This document shows, piece after piece, positions 1-8,816 of a stretch of 62,553 bases of DNA. The notes under the pieces were generated by a model. That model was not told the origin of the DNA. It worked only from the letters and a program-made list of their open reading frames with translations, and ran no database searches. The DNA is taken from positions 1 to 62,553 of the forward strand of contig JBAZLV010000007.1 in NCBI GenBank assembly GCA_041650055.1, given 5' to 3'. Numbering within the stretch: the first letter of the stretch is position 1; each line of letters begins with the position of its first letter. Made by a program: the position numbers and the translations under genes. The stretch comes from JBAZLV01 sp041650055. Lineage in GTDB: Bacteria; Nitrospirota; UBA9217.

Positions 1-909
1 ACGTGTACCATCGACCGGTGTTTTATTGCCGGCCTTGCATACTTCTCAGGCATTCGAGGACTGGGAGCTGCAGCAATCCGGAACGGCCTAAACAACGTGG
101 AAAGCCATCTCGAGGTTATTCAACGCTTAAAGCCGACTGCCATGGTCGGCGTCCCTACCTTTTTGCTTAAGCTTGGACAGTATGTGCAATCCCAAGGTCT
201 TGATCCTGGATCGCTTGGAATTCGGAAGATGGTCTGCATAGGAGAGCCTCTACGAGGGCAGGATCTTTCATTTCTTAAAGTTGGAAAAGCTCTGGAAGAA
301 ATCTGGAATGCCGATGTGTATTCAACATACGCATCCAGCGAGGCTATAACCTCTTTTTGCGAGTGCACGAGCAAACAGGGCGGGCACCTTCATCCTGATC
401 TTGCAGTGGTAGAAATTATTGATGACAACGGGGAGGTTCTTCCTTCGGGAAAAACGGGTGAAGTCGTTTTAACTCCCTTGTCTATCGAGGGAATGCCGCT
501 TGTCCGGTTTCGGACCGGGGATATCAGTTTTCTGATTGACGAGCCGTGCGAGTGTGGACGAAATTCCGTGCGGTTGGGTCCTATTCTCGGAAGACGACAA
601 CAAATGATCAAATTTCGAGGCACCACCATGTATCCGGGGACCCTGTATGCAGCACTTGATTCCATTCCGCAGATCAACGAGTATTTTGTGGTTGCAACCT
701 GTGGTTATGATCTTTCTGACTTTATTTCGGTGCATGTATCAGTCAACGATTCCCGCCTCACGACAAAGGAAATCGAGGACAAGCTTCAGGCAGTTCTTCG
801 GGCTCGACCTGAAGTACACATTGTCAGCGATGACATAATAAAAAAACAGCTCTATGCTGGAAACGCTCGGAAAGTGACTCGTTTTGTAGACAAGAGAACA
901 AACCAATGA
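1..909 (+). CDS. Phenylacetate-CoA ligase-like AMP-forming ligase (5' partial)
   Basis: The reading frame is open from the first base, so the N-terminus lies outside the window; 302 residues are visible. The sequence matches the C-terminal two thirds of the PaaK branch of AMP-forming ligases. It has the motif YSTYASSEAITSFCEC, the adenylate-site RTGD and a Cys-rich ECGR segment, followed by the small C-terminal lid domain ending in KQLYAGNARKVTRF. Such enzymes activate aryl or acyl carboxylates with ATP to give CoA or ACP thioesters. In an aryl-polyene-like cluster this would load the starter unit. It overlaps the next gene by 4 bp (ATGA), so the two are probably translated together. The substrate cannot be read from the sequence, and the P-loop region is missing from the window. 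Confidence 0.8.
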   Translation, partial: TCTIDRCFIAGLAYFSGIRGLGAAAIRNGLNNVESHLEVIQRLKPTAMVGVPTFLLKLGQYVQSQGLDPGSLGIRKMVCIGEPLRGQDLSFLKVGKALEEIWNADVYSTYASSEAITSFCECTSKQGGHLHPDLAVVEIIDDNGEVLPSGKTGEVVLTPLSIEGMPLVRFRTGDISFLIDEPCECGRNSVRLGPILGRRQQMIKFRGTTMYPGTLYAALDSIPQINEYFVVATCGYDLSDFISVHVSVNDSRLTTKEIEDKLQAVLRARPEVHIVSDDIIKKQLYAGNARKVTRFVDKRTNQ

Positions 910-2390
910 AAACCTGTCAAAGCTCTATTTACGGCTCAGAATTTTCTTCCCAAGAGATTGCCGAGGCTGTCCGCGACGAACGGTTGCTCTCAATGGAGAT
1001 AGAATTCAACCAGAGTTGTAATTTCCGATGTATTTATTGTTATGCATCCCACAATACCCATCGGCCCGATGAAATGACGAAAGAAGAATTTTTCGATGTC
1101 ATCACACAAGCGAAAGAATTGGGAGCCCGGAAAATGATCATTTTGGGCGGCGAGCCCATGCTGTACCCGCACATCATGGAAATGGTCCTGTTTATCCGGA
1201 ACCTGGACATGGAAATCGAGCTTTTTACCAATGGAACGAACATGACACGGGCAATGGCGCAGACAATGTATGAGAACAATGTCAGGGTGATTCTCAAAAT
1301 GAACACCTTTGATGAAAGTCTTCAGGACACGCTGTCCGGCCGAAAAGGGGCCTATATCCAGATTCAGGAGGCATTCAAGAACCTGAAGCGAGCAGGATAT
1401 CCATCCGAGAACCATGCCCTGGGCGTGAGCACGATCATTTGCCAGCAGAATATTGACGAATTGCCACGCATGTGGGAGTGGCTGCGCGATCAGAATATCA
1501 TGCCGTATTTTGAAATGATGACGCCTCAGGGTGGAGCGCGGGAACACAACATGCTCGAACTGGATTCCCGGGCCATAGAGGAGCTTTTTCGGCGGATATC
1601 GAAGATCGACAGAAATAAGTATGGCCACTCATGGGAACCCCAACCTCCACTGGTAGGAAGCGAATGTCTTCGTCACCAATTCTCCTGTGCGGTGAACTCT
1701 GAAGGGTTTGTGCAGCCGTGCGTCGGCATAACTATTCCCCTCGGAAATGTGAGGCAGCAGCGTTTGAAGGACATTCTCCACGACAGCGAAGTGGTGCAGG
1801 ATCTGAAGCGTTACAAAGAGATGATCAAGGGACCCTGCGGTGAATGCGAGAAACTCGATTCGTGTTATGGCTGCCGGGGTGCAGCGTATCAACTGACCGG
1901 CGATTATCTTGCTTCTGATCCGCTCTGCTGGAGAAATCGAGATCGCCGGGATGATATTATGTTTCTGCCTGTTGATGCTGCTCGTGTTGTTCCGCATAAA
2001 CCTCCCATGTTGCTTCTGGATCGTCTTTTAGAAGTCAAGGAACGGACGGCGGTTTCCGAAATGACCGTACGAAAAGACATGATTTTTGTTGACAAGCACG
2101 AGAAATTGAACGAAACGTCATACCCCGAGATCATGTCACAGGCGCTCGCTGCTATGGAAGGATTCCGTACACTGAATAGTTTGAACCCTCATCAGGAAGG
2201 ATTTCTCCTCGGCATCAAAAAATTTGAGATTTTGGGAAGTGCGTATGTGGGAGATGTCCTTCGTATTACCATATCTAAAATTGCAAAACTGGGAGATTTC
2301 GGGATTATCCGGGGAGAAGTAACAAATGAAGGTACCGTGATCGCACGGGGAGAACTGAAAGTCTGGCGTGACAGCAAGGTGGAGCAATGA
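906..2390 (+). CDS. Radical SAM-SPASM protein fused to an ApeP-like hot-dog dehydratase
   Basis: This 494-residue protein has two parts. Residues about 25-345 are a radical SAM domain with the CX3CX2C motif at C38, C42 and C45, a GGEP AdoMet motif, and a C-terminal SPASM-type cysteine set (CX10C, then CX2CX5CX2C and a final Cys) that would bind extra Fe-S clusters. Residues about 352-494 are a hot-dog domain beginning VVPHKPPMLLLDRLLE, with His364 and Glu408 (YPEIMSQALAA). This resembles the ApeP-type 3-hydroxyacyl-ACP dehydratases of aryl-polyene clusters, which also lack the GHFP box of FabZ. ATGA overlaps join it to both neighbours. The domains and their fusion in one uninterrupted frame are seen directly. 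I infer that the radical SAM part modifies an ACP-bound chain that the dehydratase also handles. Confidence 0.85.
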   Translation: MKTCQSSIYGSEFSSQEIAEAVRDERLLSMEIEFNQSCNFRCIYCYASHNTHRPDEMTKEEFFDVITQAKELGARKMIILGGEPMLYPHIMEMVLFIRNLDMEIELFTNGTNMTRAMAQTMYENNVRVILKMNTFDESLQDTLSGRKGAYIQIQEAFKNLKRAGYPSENHALGVSTIICQQNIDELPRMWEWLRDQNIMPYFEMMTPQGGAREHNMLELDSRAIEELFRRISKIDRNKYGHSWEPQPPLVGSECLRHQFSCAVNSEGFVQPCVGITIPLGNVRQQRLKDILHDSEVVQDLKRYKEMIKGPCGECEKLDSCYGCRGAAYQLTGDYLASDPLCWRNRDRRDDIMFLPVDAARVVPHKPPMLLLDRLLEVKERTAVSEMTVRKDMIFVDKHEKLNETSYPEIMSQALAAMEGFRTLNSLNPHQEGFLLGIKKFEILGSAYVGDVLRITISKIAKLGDFGIIRGEVTNEGTVIARGELKVWRDSKVEQ

Positions 2391-3070
2391 AAGCATTTCG
2401 AGTATATTGTGCAATGAGTTTCGTATTCCTGGTTGCCTTCCTGTTTCCTCTGACTGTTTTGTCTGCTGAATCTCCAGCGGATCGTCAGGCGAATAACGCA
2501 AATCTGCCGGCTTTTTTAAAAAAACTGGGCAAAGAAATTGCGGATTTCAAGACGCTCAGTACCGACTTCATCCAGGAAAAAGAAATGGCACTGTTCAAGA
2601 AAAAGCTGGTATTGCGCGGTCGCATTTATCTTCGCAAACCGAACACGATTGCCTGGCACGTCGATTCTCCGGTTCGCTATTCAGTTCTTATTACGGATAA
2701 AGTTATTCGTCAATGGGATGAAGACACAAATCGGGTTCAGGAAATTTCCTTAACGCAAAATCCGGTCTTTCAAAATGTGCTGAGCCAGCTCACCGTATGG
2801 TTTTCAGGAGATTATACGACTCTTTTGGAAACGAATACCGTGAGACTCGTGAAGATCGAACCATTGACGGTTGAGTTTATTCCTCACAAAAAAAACATTG
2901 CCGCTACGGTGATTCAAAAGGTTACGATCAGTTTTCGCGAAGACCGGACCTATTTGAAGCAAATACGAATTCATGAATTAAGCGGAGATATCACCACCAT
3001 CATTTTCACGAATACCCTCCTGAATGCCCCTCTCGATCAACGCAATTTCGAGGTGAAAGGGCATGAGTGA
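2387..3070 (+). CDS. LolA-like periplasmic lipid/lipoprotein carrier
   Basis: The protein has 227 residues with an N-terminal signal peptide (hydrophobic to about residue 27, VLSAES). The mature part matches the LolA-like family (outer-membrane lipoprotein carrier fold), including FKTLSTDFIQEKEMALFKKK and RGRIYLRKPNTIAWHV. LolA-like proteins of this branch are standard partners of MMPL exporters in aryl-polyene clusters, where they probably carry the finished lipid across the periplasm; that role is inferred from context. ATGA overlaps the upstream fusion gene, and its end overlaps the MMPL gene by 8 bp. Confidence 0.85.
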   Translation: MKAFRVYCAMSFVFLVAFLFPLTVLSAESPADRQANNANLPAFLKKLGKEIADFKTLSTDFIQEKEMALFKKKLVLRGRIYLRKPNTIAWHVDSPVRYSVLITDKVIRQWDEDTNRVQEISLTQNPVFQNVLSQLTVWFSGDYTTLLETNTVRLVKIEPLTVEFIPHKKNIAATVIQKVTISFREDRTYLKQIRIHELSGDITTIIFTNTLLNAPLDQRNFEVKGHE

Positions 3071-5450
3071 CCGGTACTACCTGCGTTTTTATCAATTTCT
3101 TCATGCGAATAAAAAATGGGTGCTTGCATCGTTTGTGCTGGTCACTCTTCTTGCGGCGACAGGAGTATTCTTTGTCAGCTACGAAGGCACTATCAATATC
3201 ATGCTTCCCCCGGACAAGAAGGTTGTGCAAAGCCTTGATTTTCTGCGTGATGCAAGTTTTTCCGACAAGGTAATCCTATCTCTTGCATTGCGTGATCCGA
3301 AAAAAACAAAAAAAGATTTATTTCATGCAGCCGATACGCTTGCCGCATCGCTTGCGCCACCACTGTTCACCTCGGCCATAACGGGTTTTTCTTTTGCCGA
3401 TGTCATGGAAGAATTTTCCCTTCTTCAGTATGCGCCGCAAATTTTCGGAGAGCAGGACTTCAAAGCGCTCGACAAAAAAATCAACCCGCAGGCTGTATCA
3501 AGCCGCCTGCACGATATTTATCAACAATCGTTTCGTTTTGAAAGCATCTTTCTCTCCTCCTTTTCCCGTACGGATCCTATCGGCATTCAACGGATTGTTT
3601 TAGAAAAACTACGAGCGCTGCCCGCATCTCTGGGTTACGACGTCATGATGGAAGACGGCCATTTTATCAGCAAAGACGGCAGGCATGCGATGATCATTAT
3701 CCAGACCTCGGTTCCCATGACCGACGGCAGGCGCAGCAGGGAACTCATAGCTGCTTTACAGGATCATCTGCAGCATCTGCCTGCGTATGTAACGGCTGAT
3801 ATTGTCAGCGGTCATATCCATACCGTTCGGAACGAAGAGGTGATCAAGCAGGACATCACGGTTGCGGCCACCATTGCATCGTTTGCCTTCCTGTTTCTGT
3901 TTCTTTTCGTGTTTCGTGACCTGCGGGCGCTTTTTGTTTTTATTCTTCCGGTTATTGCGGTTATCTGGGCCATTGTGATCATTGCTTTTGTCCAAGATAC
4001 ACTTTCCTATCTGATCATCGGATTTGGCACTGCGATCGTAGGTATTTCCGATTACGGGCTGGTTGTGTATATTGCCATGAAGCAGGGTACGGATATTTCC
4101 CAATCAATACAACTTGCCAAGCTTGTCTTTATCGATGCGATTACGACCATTTTCAGTTTTGTAGTCCTATTTTTTTCAGCGATACACGGATATCATCAGC
4201 TTGCCCTGTTTTCCGTTCTCTGCTTGACGCTTTGTCTTCTGTTCTCAATGGCAGTTCTTCCGCTTATCCTTGATCGCAGGCAGACCGGATCGATTATTCA
4301 CAGCAGCTTTGCGGCTGGCATAAAAATGGACCAGTGGCCTGCAAAACGTATTGTTGTGATCTGGAGTGTATTGACTGCGGTATTCCTTGTTCTGGCTTTT
4401 TTTGTACAATTTGACAGTGATGTAAAAAAACTTGATGGCAGCGGGCCAGAGGTGCTGAAAACGGAGCAGCGGTTTCATGAGGTCTGGGGAGGAAAGAGCA
4501 ATCAGGCCATCCTTGTTGTGACCGGTGGAAGCCTTGAAGAGGCCATGGAAAAAAATGACCAGGTATTTGCCGATGTCCAGAAGAGGATCGGGGCGGAGCA
4601 TATCACGAACATAGCCTCCTTCTGGCCTTCTGAAAAGAAGAGAAAAGAAAATGTCCAGACCTGGGATCGTTTCTGGAACGAAGGCAGAGAAAAAAAACTA
4701 CGGGAGCTGATCAGGCAGGCCTCCGCACGGTATGAGTTTTCCGATCAGGCATTTGCTCCCTTTTTCCAGGGACTGTATGCCCACCGGGTAGAAAACGCCG
4801 TGCCGGAGGGCATCATTGCTCATTTGCAGAAGCGGTTTGTTACCGTTCAAAACGGAGAATACCGTGTTCTTACTTTTTTCCCGGATGAACAGCGCTTTTT
4901 GGACGCACTATCAACTCTTCCCGAGCAGTATCCGGGAACGTTCCTGGTGTCAGGAAAAATGCTCTCATCATTTATTTCTGACTTTACAGCAAAGGAAATC
5001 CGTATTTTAGCGCCCCTTGCCGTGCTGTTTAATGTGGTTTTTGCATGGTTTTTTTTCAGAAACTGGCAAGAAGTGCTTATTGCACTTATCCCCCTTATCA
5101 CCGGCGTAATCTGGCTTATTGGCATTATGGCGCTTTTCAATACTCCCCTGAATGTCATTACTCTTGTCGCGGTAATCATCACAACCGGAGTCATTATTGA
5201 TTATGGGCTGGGCATGACGTATGAGTACGGCCAGAACATGAATTTCGGAACGATCATTGCCGTAACATTATCTGCAGCATCAAATATTATTGGAGCGGGA
5301 GCGCTGTTATTTGCAAAACATCCTGCCCTGTATTCAACCGCAGTTGCGATGGTGATTTGCATGACGGCTGCCTATATTTCCGCGATCGTGGTAATCCCTT
5401 CTTTTTGCCGGATCATGAAAACTGGACGAAGGGAAGTGCCACTTCCATGA
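3063..5450 (+). CDS. MMPL/RND-family predicted lipid exporter
   Basis: The protein has 795 residues with a membrane segment near residues 19-40, a large periplasmic loop, a block of about five membrane helices (about 265-410), and then a repeat of the same pattern ending in a second helix block (about 640-785). This duplicated layout is that of MMPL/RND exporters, here the predicted-exporter branch found in aryl-polyene clusters. It probably moves the lipid product from the inner membrane to the LolA-like carrier encoded just upstream. The 3' end overlaps the DUF3261 lipoprotein gene by 4 bp. It is distinct from the hopanoid exporter HpnN later in the window. Confidence 0.88.
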   Translation: MSDRYYLRFYQFLHANKKWVLASFVLVTLLAATGVFFVSYEGTINIMLPPDKKVVQSLDFLRDASFSDKVILSLALRDPKKTKKDLFHAADTLAASLAPPLFTSAITGFSFADVMEEFSLLQYAPQIFGEQDFKALDKKINPQAVSSRLHDIYQQSFRFESIFLSSFSRTDPIGIQRIVLEKLRALPASLGYDVMMEDGHFISKDGRHAMIIIQTSVPMTDGRRSRELIAALQDHLQHLPAYVTADIVSGHIHTVRNEEVIKQDITVAATIASFAFLFLFLFVFRDLRALFVFILPVIAVIWAIVIIAFVQDTLSYLIIGFGTAIVGISDYGLVVYIAMKQGTDISQSIQLAKLVFIDAITTIFSFVVLFFSAIHGYHQLALFSVLCLTLCLLFSMAVLPLILDRRQTGSIIHSSFAAGIKMDQWPAKRIVVIWSVLTAVFLVLAFFVQFDSDVKKLDGSGPEVLKTEQRFHEVWGGKSNQAILVVTGGSLEEAMEKNDQVFADVQKRIGAEHITNIASFWPSEKKRKENVQTWDRFWNEGREKKLRELIRQASARYEFSDQAFAPFFQGLYAHRVENAVPEGIIAHLQKRFVTVQNGEYRVLTFFPDEQRFLDALSTLPEQYPGTFLVSGKMLSSFISDFTAKEIRILAPLAVLFNVVFAWFFFRNWQEVLIALIPLITGVIWLIGIMALFNTPLNVITLVAVIITTGVIIDYGLGMTYEYGQNMNFGTIIAVTLSAASNIIGAGALLFAKHPALYSTAVAMVICMTAAYISAIVVIPSFCRIMKTGRREVPLP

Positions 5451-6118
5451 AGAACATACTCTTTCTTTTCCATGCTGCTATGATTGCTGGCTGCGTCAGC
5501 ATTCCTTTTGAGAAACCTGTTTTTGTACCGTTGGAAGCGGAAAATCCCGTTCACATGGTAGAGACGTTTCAAGCGTCTATTCCCCCGCAGGTACAATTGC
5601 TTACCACGGCTGTTTTTGAGTATAATGGTCAGACGTTTCATGGAATCGGCGCTCTTGCAATCAATCATCGTGATAATTCGTTTACGCTTGCCTGTATGAA
5701 TCCAATGGGAGTAAAACTATTCGAAATTTCAGGGAATGATCAACAAACCGTAACACACTCTGTGCTTGCGCCGCTTGCCAGTTACGGAGATGTGGCATCA
5801 GCAATAGCGAACGACATCAGGCGCATGTACTTCAAGACGACGCCCTCGCACCTTACACGACTTCAAAAAAGGAAAGACAGATTTATTTTTTCAGAATCAT
5901 CGGGTGCCGGTGATCTTGAATATATTTTTGGAGGACAGAGAGGAACGGTAGTCGAAAAACAGTATCGTGAAGATCGCGCGCTTGTCTGGAGGGTGATGTA
6001 TTTTGAATATCAAGAGTACCAGGGAAAACAGTATCCCAAAGGAATCGTTTATCTCAATTATGAACATGGATACCGTTTGACTGTTCGGCACAAGGAGATG
6101 CGTTTTGAAAACAATTAA
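5447..6118 (+). CDS. DUF3261-type outer-membrane lipoprotein
   Basis: The 223-residue protein starts with a short lipoprotein signal ending in the lipobox MIAGC, so it should be acylated at that Cys. The remainder resembles the DUF3261 family, which sits beside LolA-like and MMPL genes in aryl-polyene clusters and may act at the outer-membrane end of export. The function of the family is not established. I chose the ATG that overlaps the MMPL stop (ATGA) because it places the lipoprotein signal at the N-terminus; a longer reading frame upstream adds only out-of-place sequence. Confidence 0.75.
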   Translation: MKNILFLFHAAMIAGCVSIPFEKPVFVPLEAENPVHMVETFQASIPPQVQLLTTAVFEYNGQTFHGIGALAINHRDNSFTLACMNPMGVKLFEISGNDQQTVTHSVLAPLASYGDVASAIANDIRRMYFKTTPSHLTRLQKRKDRFIFSESSGAGDLEYIFGGQRGTVVEKQYREDRALVWRVMYFEYQEYQGKQYPKGIVYLNYEHGYRLTVRHKEMRFENN

Positions 6119-6494
6119 GACCGAATTGGAACACTGCCTGACCCGCATCGAAAAGGTGGATACTGGTCTCACGTCCTGGTTCCGGTTTCCCCCCGAATTT
6201 GTCGGTTTTGAGGGTCATTTCCCAACAAAGAAAATTCTTCCGGGTGCCTGTCAGATCCAATGCATCGTGTCAACGATTGAAAAGGGGCTTGCAAAAACAG
6301 TTTTTCTCAAGGAAGTTATACTGGCAAAATATCTTACGCCTGTTTTTCCGGATGAAGAGATCCTTTGCACGATCCAGGGAGTTTCAAATGATATGAGTGA
6401 CGACAGGATATGCAAAGGAGTCATAACGAAGAATTCCGTTAAAGTTGCGGAACTGAAACTGAGCATTTCTCTGAAGGATGGAAAGAGAAAATAG
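6105..6494 (+). CDS. ApeI/FabA-FabZ-like hot-dog dehydratase, catalytic acid replaced by Gln
   Basis: This 129-residue hot-dog protein carries the classic GHFPTKKILPGACQIQ segment of FabA/FabZ/ApeI dehydratases. The catalytic His is His38. The position 14 residues later, Glu in FabZ and Asp in FabA, is Gln52 here, so the usual acid is missing. No ATG is available in frame: translation probably starts at TTG 6105, 7 bases after a good AAGGAG (6092-6097) that lies inside the end of the DUF3261 gene. In the pathway it should dehydrate 3-hydroxyacyl-ACP, or act as a non-catalytic partner of the ApeP-like domain fused to the radical SAM protein upstream. Confidence 0.75.
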   Translation: MKTIKTELEHCLTRIEKVDTGLTSWFRFPPEFVGFEGHFPTKKILPGACQIQCIVSTIEKGLAKTVFLKEVILAKYLTPVFPDEEILCTIQGVSNDMSDDRICKGVITKNSVKVAELKLSISLKDGKRK

Positions 6495-6509
6495 GCGGGA
6501 CGCATACAC

Positions 6510-6986
6510 ATGAGAAGAAAAAAAATATATTTCGAGCGAATTTCCGGGTCACCCGATCCGATTGTAGCGGAAGTCAAACGGCGGGTTCATTTTAATGAAG
6601 CGGATGCCATGGCGATTACCTGGCATGGCAGATACCCGCTCCTATTTGAAGAAGCATCGGAAGACCTCGGCAGGCGATGCGGATTGTCGTATAAAGATTT
6701 TTATGAAGCAGGTTTGCGGGCGCCGATCGTGGAACTGCATATCGATTATTATCAGCCGCTTTTTCTTGATGACGAATTCACTGTTCGGGCATCGCTCATC
6801 TGGTCTGAAGGAGCGCGTCTTAATACCGAATTCCAGGTAATAAAAAAAGACGGGAGTCTTGCCACGACCGGATATACTGTCCAGCTTTTTACAGATCACA
6901 AAACCGGAGAACCTTGTATGATTTCTCCGGAGTTATTTGAACGATGCAAAAAGAGATGGAAAGCAGGAGAGTTCGATCATCCATGA
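6510..6986 (+). CDS. 4HBT-type acyl thioesterase (hot-dog fold)
   Basis: The 158-residue protein belongs to the 4-hydroxybenzoyl-CoA thioesterase/YbgC hot-dog family, with VHFNEADAMAITWHGRYP matching the active-site helix region (Asp in NEADAM) and LFEEASEDLGR following. Such thioesterases in aryl-polyene clusters release or edit acyl chains from ACP or CoA. It overlaps the following ketosynthase by 4 bp. Substrate and exact step are inferred from the neighbours only. Confidence 0.82.
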   Translation: MRRKKIYFERISGSPDPIVAEVKRRVHFNEADAMAITWHGRYPLLFEEASEDLGRRCGLSYKDFYEAGLRAPIVELHIDYYQPLFLDDEFTVRASLIWSEGARLNTEFQVIKKDGSLATTGYTVQLFTDHKTGEPCMISPELFERCKKRWKAGEFDHP

Positions 6987-8110
6987 ATGCCGTCATTGTA
7001 GCATGTGACATGGTTACCGCATACGGAACGGGAATTGATGCCTGCTGGAACGGTATTGCGGCAGGAAAGTCAGCTATTACTCCGGTTACACGGTTTGGAA
7101 CGCGCACATTCCAATCTTCGTATGCTGGAATCGTACCCGGTTTATTGTATCATCAGGCATCATCCCTAGTAATGCAGATGCTTGTCTCTTTGTTTTCCCG
7201 ATCCTCCGGCATAATCCCTCCGGATGCCATGCTTTTGCTGGCTACAACCAAGGGCGAAATTGATTTTCTGGAAATGAACATTCTTAACGATGCTGCCGAC
7301 GCAGCGGAAAGCAGTTTAAAACGGCTTCTTGAAAAAACAACGGAACTGACAAAGGTAACCGGCATGGGGATGGTTTTCTCATCAGCGTGCACTTCCTCAT
7401 CTGCCGCGCTTGGCTACGCTGCAGCACTTATTCAGAGTGGAAAGACCGATTGCATTCTTGTTGTCGCCTGTGACAGCGTTACGGAATTTATCTTTTCCGG
7501 GTTTTCGTCATTGATGGCGCTTGATGCTGTTCCGGCCAGGCCCTTTGATAAAAATAGATCTGGGTTAAATGTCGGGGAAGCTGCAGCATATGCCGTTCTG
7601 ATGAGCACGGATCGCGCAGCCCGGGAGCAGAGACACCTGTTAGGAAGAATTGCAGGCTGGGGAATGAGCGATGATGCTAATCACATGACCGGACCTTCCC
7701 GAGACAGTGAAGGCATGATCATTGCCATACAAAAAGCACTTCAGTCAGCGGGTATGGATTCAAAGACAATCGGATTTATTGCCGCGCATGGCACAGGAAC
7801 CCTGTATAACGATGCCATGGAAATGCGGGCTTTTCATGCGGTATTTTCTGATCAAGTGCTTCCCGTATATTCCATCAAAGGCGGTATCGGGCATACCATG
7901 GGTGCTGCCGGGCTTGTTGAAATGATTATTGCATTGAAAGCACAACGGGAAAAGAAAATACCTCCTACAGTCAATTTAACCGTGCCCGACACGGATGCAG
8001 CAGGCTGGGCGTCCGGAACATCGCAGACTCTGGATCAACGTACAACGGCGCTCATAACAAATGCGGGATTTAGCGGGGTAAACACGGCGCTGATTCTTGC
8101 AGAACAGTGA
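6983..8110 (+). CDS. Beta-ketoacyl-ACP synthase (FabF/ApeO-like), catalytically complete
   Basis: The 375-residue ketosynthase keeps the full Cys-His-His set: Cys136 in FSSACTSSSAALG, His in AAHGTGTLYND and His in KGGIGHTMGAAG. It would condense malonyl-ACP with the growing chain. The ATG at 6983 overlaps the thioesterase stop; an in-frame upstream start would only add residues encoded inside the thioesterase gene. The gene that follows encodes a half-size ketosynthase without the Cys, so the two probably form a KS-chain-length-factor heterodimer as in aryl-polyene systems. Confidence 0.9.
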   Translation: MNAVIVACDMVTAYGTGIDACWNGIAAGKSAITPVTRFGTRTFQSSYAGIVPGLLYHQASSLVMQMLVSLFSRSSGIIPPDAMLLLATTKGEIDFLEMNILNDAADAAESSLKRLLEKTTELTKVTGMGMVFSSACTSSSAALGYAAALIQSGKTDCILVVACDSVTEFIFSGFSSLMALDAVPARPFDKNRSGLNVGEAAAYAVLMSTDRAAREQRHLLGRIAGWGMSDDANHMTGPSRDSEGMIIAIQKALQSAGMDSKTIGFIAAHGTGTLYNDAMEMRAFHAVFSDQVLPVYSIKGGIGHTMGAAGLVEMIIALKAQREKKIPPTVNLTVPDTDAAGWASGTSQTLDQRTTALITNAGFSGVNTALILAEQ

Positions 8111-8144
8111 TTTTTCAGGCTGAAAGGACAGAAGGACATCAGTC

Positions 8145-8816
8145 ATGTCAGTATGTGTATTAGGCGCAGGATGGATCACACCAGGAGGATATGGATGCAT
8201 GAGACGAAAACTGCATTACGATTTTCATGCGCCTGATGAACGGTATGCACTTTCAAAGCATGATATTTTTTCCTATCCGTTTAAAAATTTCGGGCGACTC
8301 GATTCTCTTTCAAGGATAACCGTTGCAGCTGTGGCGCTTGCTTTTCGTGATGCGGAAAAACCATATTCTCCAGACTGCAAGCAGGCCATCGGGATTGTCG
8401 GGACAAGCAAGGATGGTTCTCTTGTTTCGGATAGAGAGTATTTCAAGGATTATATGCAAGGAGGAAGAACCCTGTCCCGGGCGAATCTTTTTATTTACAC
8501 GCTTCCCTCAAGCCCATTGGGAGAAGCGGCAATTCATTTCGGTCTTCGCGGCCCTCTTGTGTATGCAACCGCTTCAACAGATACGCTGCCGGCACTCATG
8601 ACGATCGGTGCTGACATGATCGATGCGCATCAGTCTAATATGATGCTTGTCGGCCGTGCAGAACAAGATGAAGCGCTTTATTTTTTGCTCGGCGGAAATT
8701 CTGAACAGGGAAGTTTTTCGTTCCTTGATATGCAGTCAATTGTTTCGACCATGGATGACATCCCCAGTATTCTGCAAGCAAGTTCTGATTTGCAAGAAAA
8801 GAAAGGCGTTGCGTGA
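8145..8816 (+). CDS. Half-length ketosynthase-like protein (chain-length-factor type, no active-site Cys)
   Basis: This 223-residue protein matches only the N-terminal half of a beta-ketoacyl synthase, the ketoacyl-synt_2 type annotated in aryl-polyene clusters as a chain length factor. The segment that should hold the nucleophile reads GPLVYATASTDTLPALM, with no Cys, and the C-terminal half with the two His residues is absent. The stop overlaps the next gene by 4 bp and no further ketosynthase sequence follows, so this is its natural length rather than a frameshift. A good ribosome site (GAAGGA) precedes ATG 8145. It probably pairs with the ketosynthase upstream. Confidence 0.75.
   Translation: MSVCVLGAGWITPGGYGCMRRKLHYDFHAPDERYALSKHDIFSYPFKNFGRLDSLSRITVAAVALAFRDAEKPYSPDCKQAIGIVGTSKDGSLVSDREYFKDYMQGGRTLSRANLFIYTLPSSPLGEAAIHFGLRGPLVYATASTDTLPALMTIGADMIDAHQSNMMLVGRAEQDEALYFLLGGNSEQGSFSFLDMQSIVSTMDDIPSILQASSDLQEKKGVA

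Noticed and set aside
8145..8816. Frameshifted full ketosynthase
   Set aside because: The stop overlaps the next gene's start and no C-terminal ketosynthase sequence follows; half-size partners are known in aryl-polyene systems.
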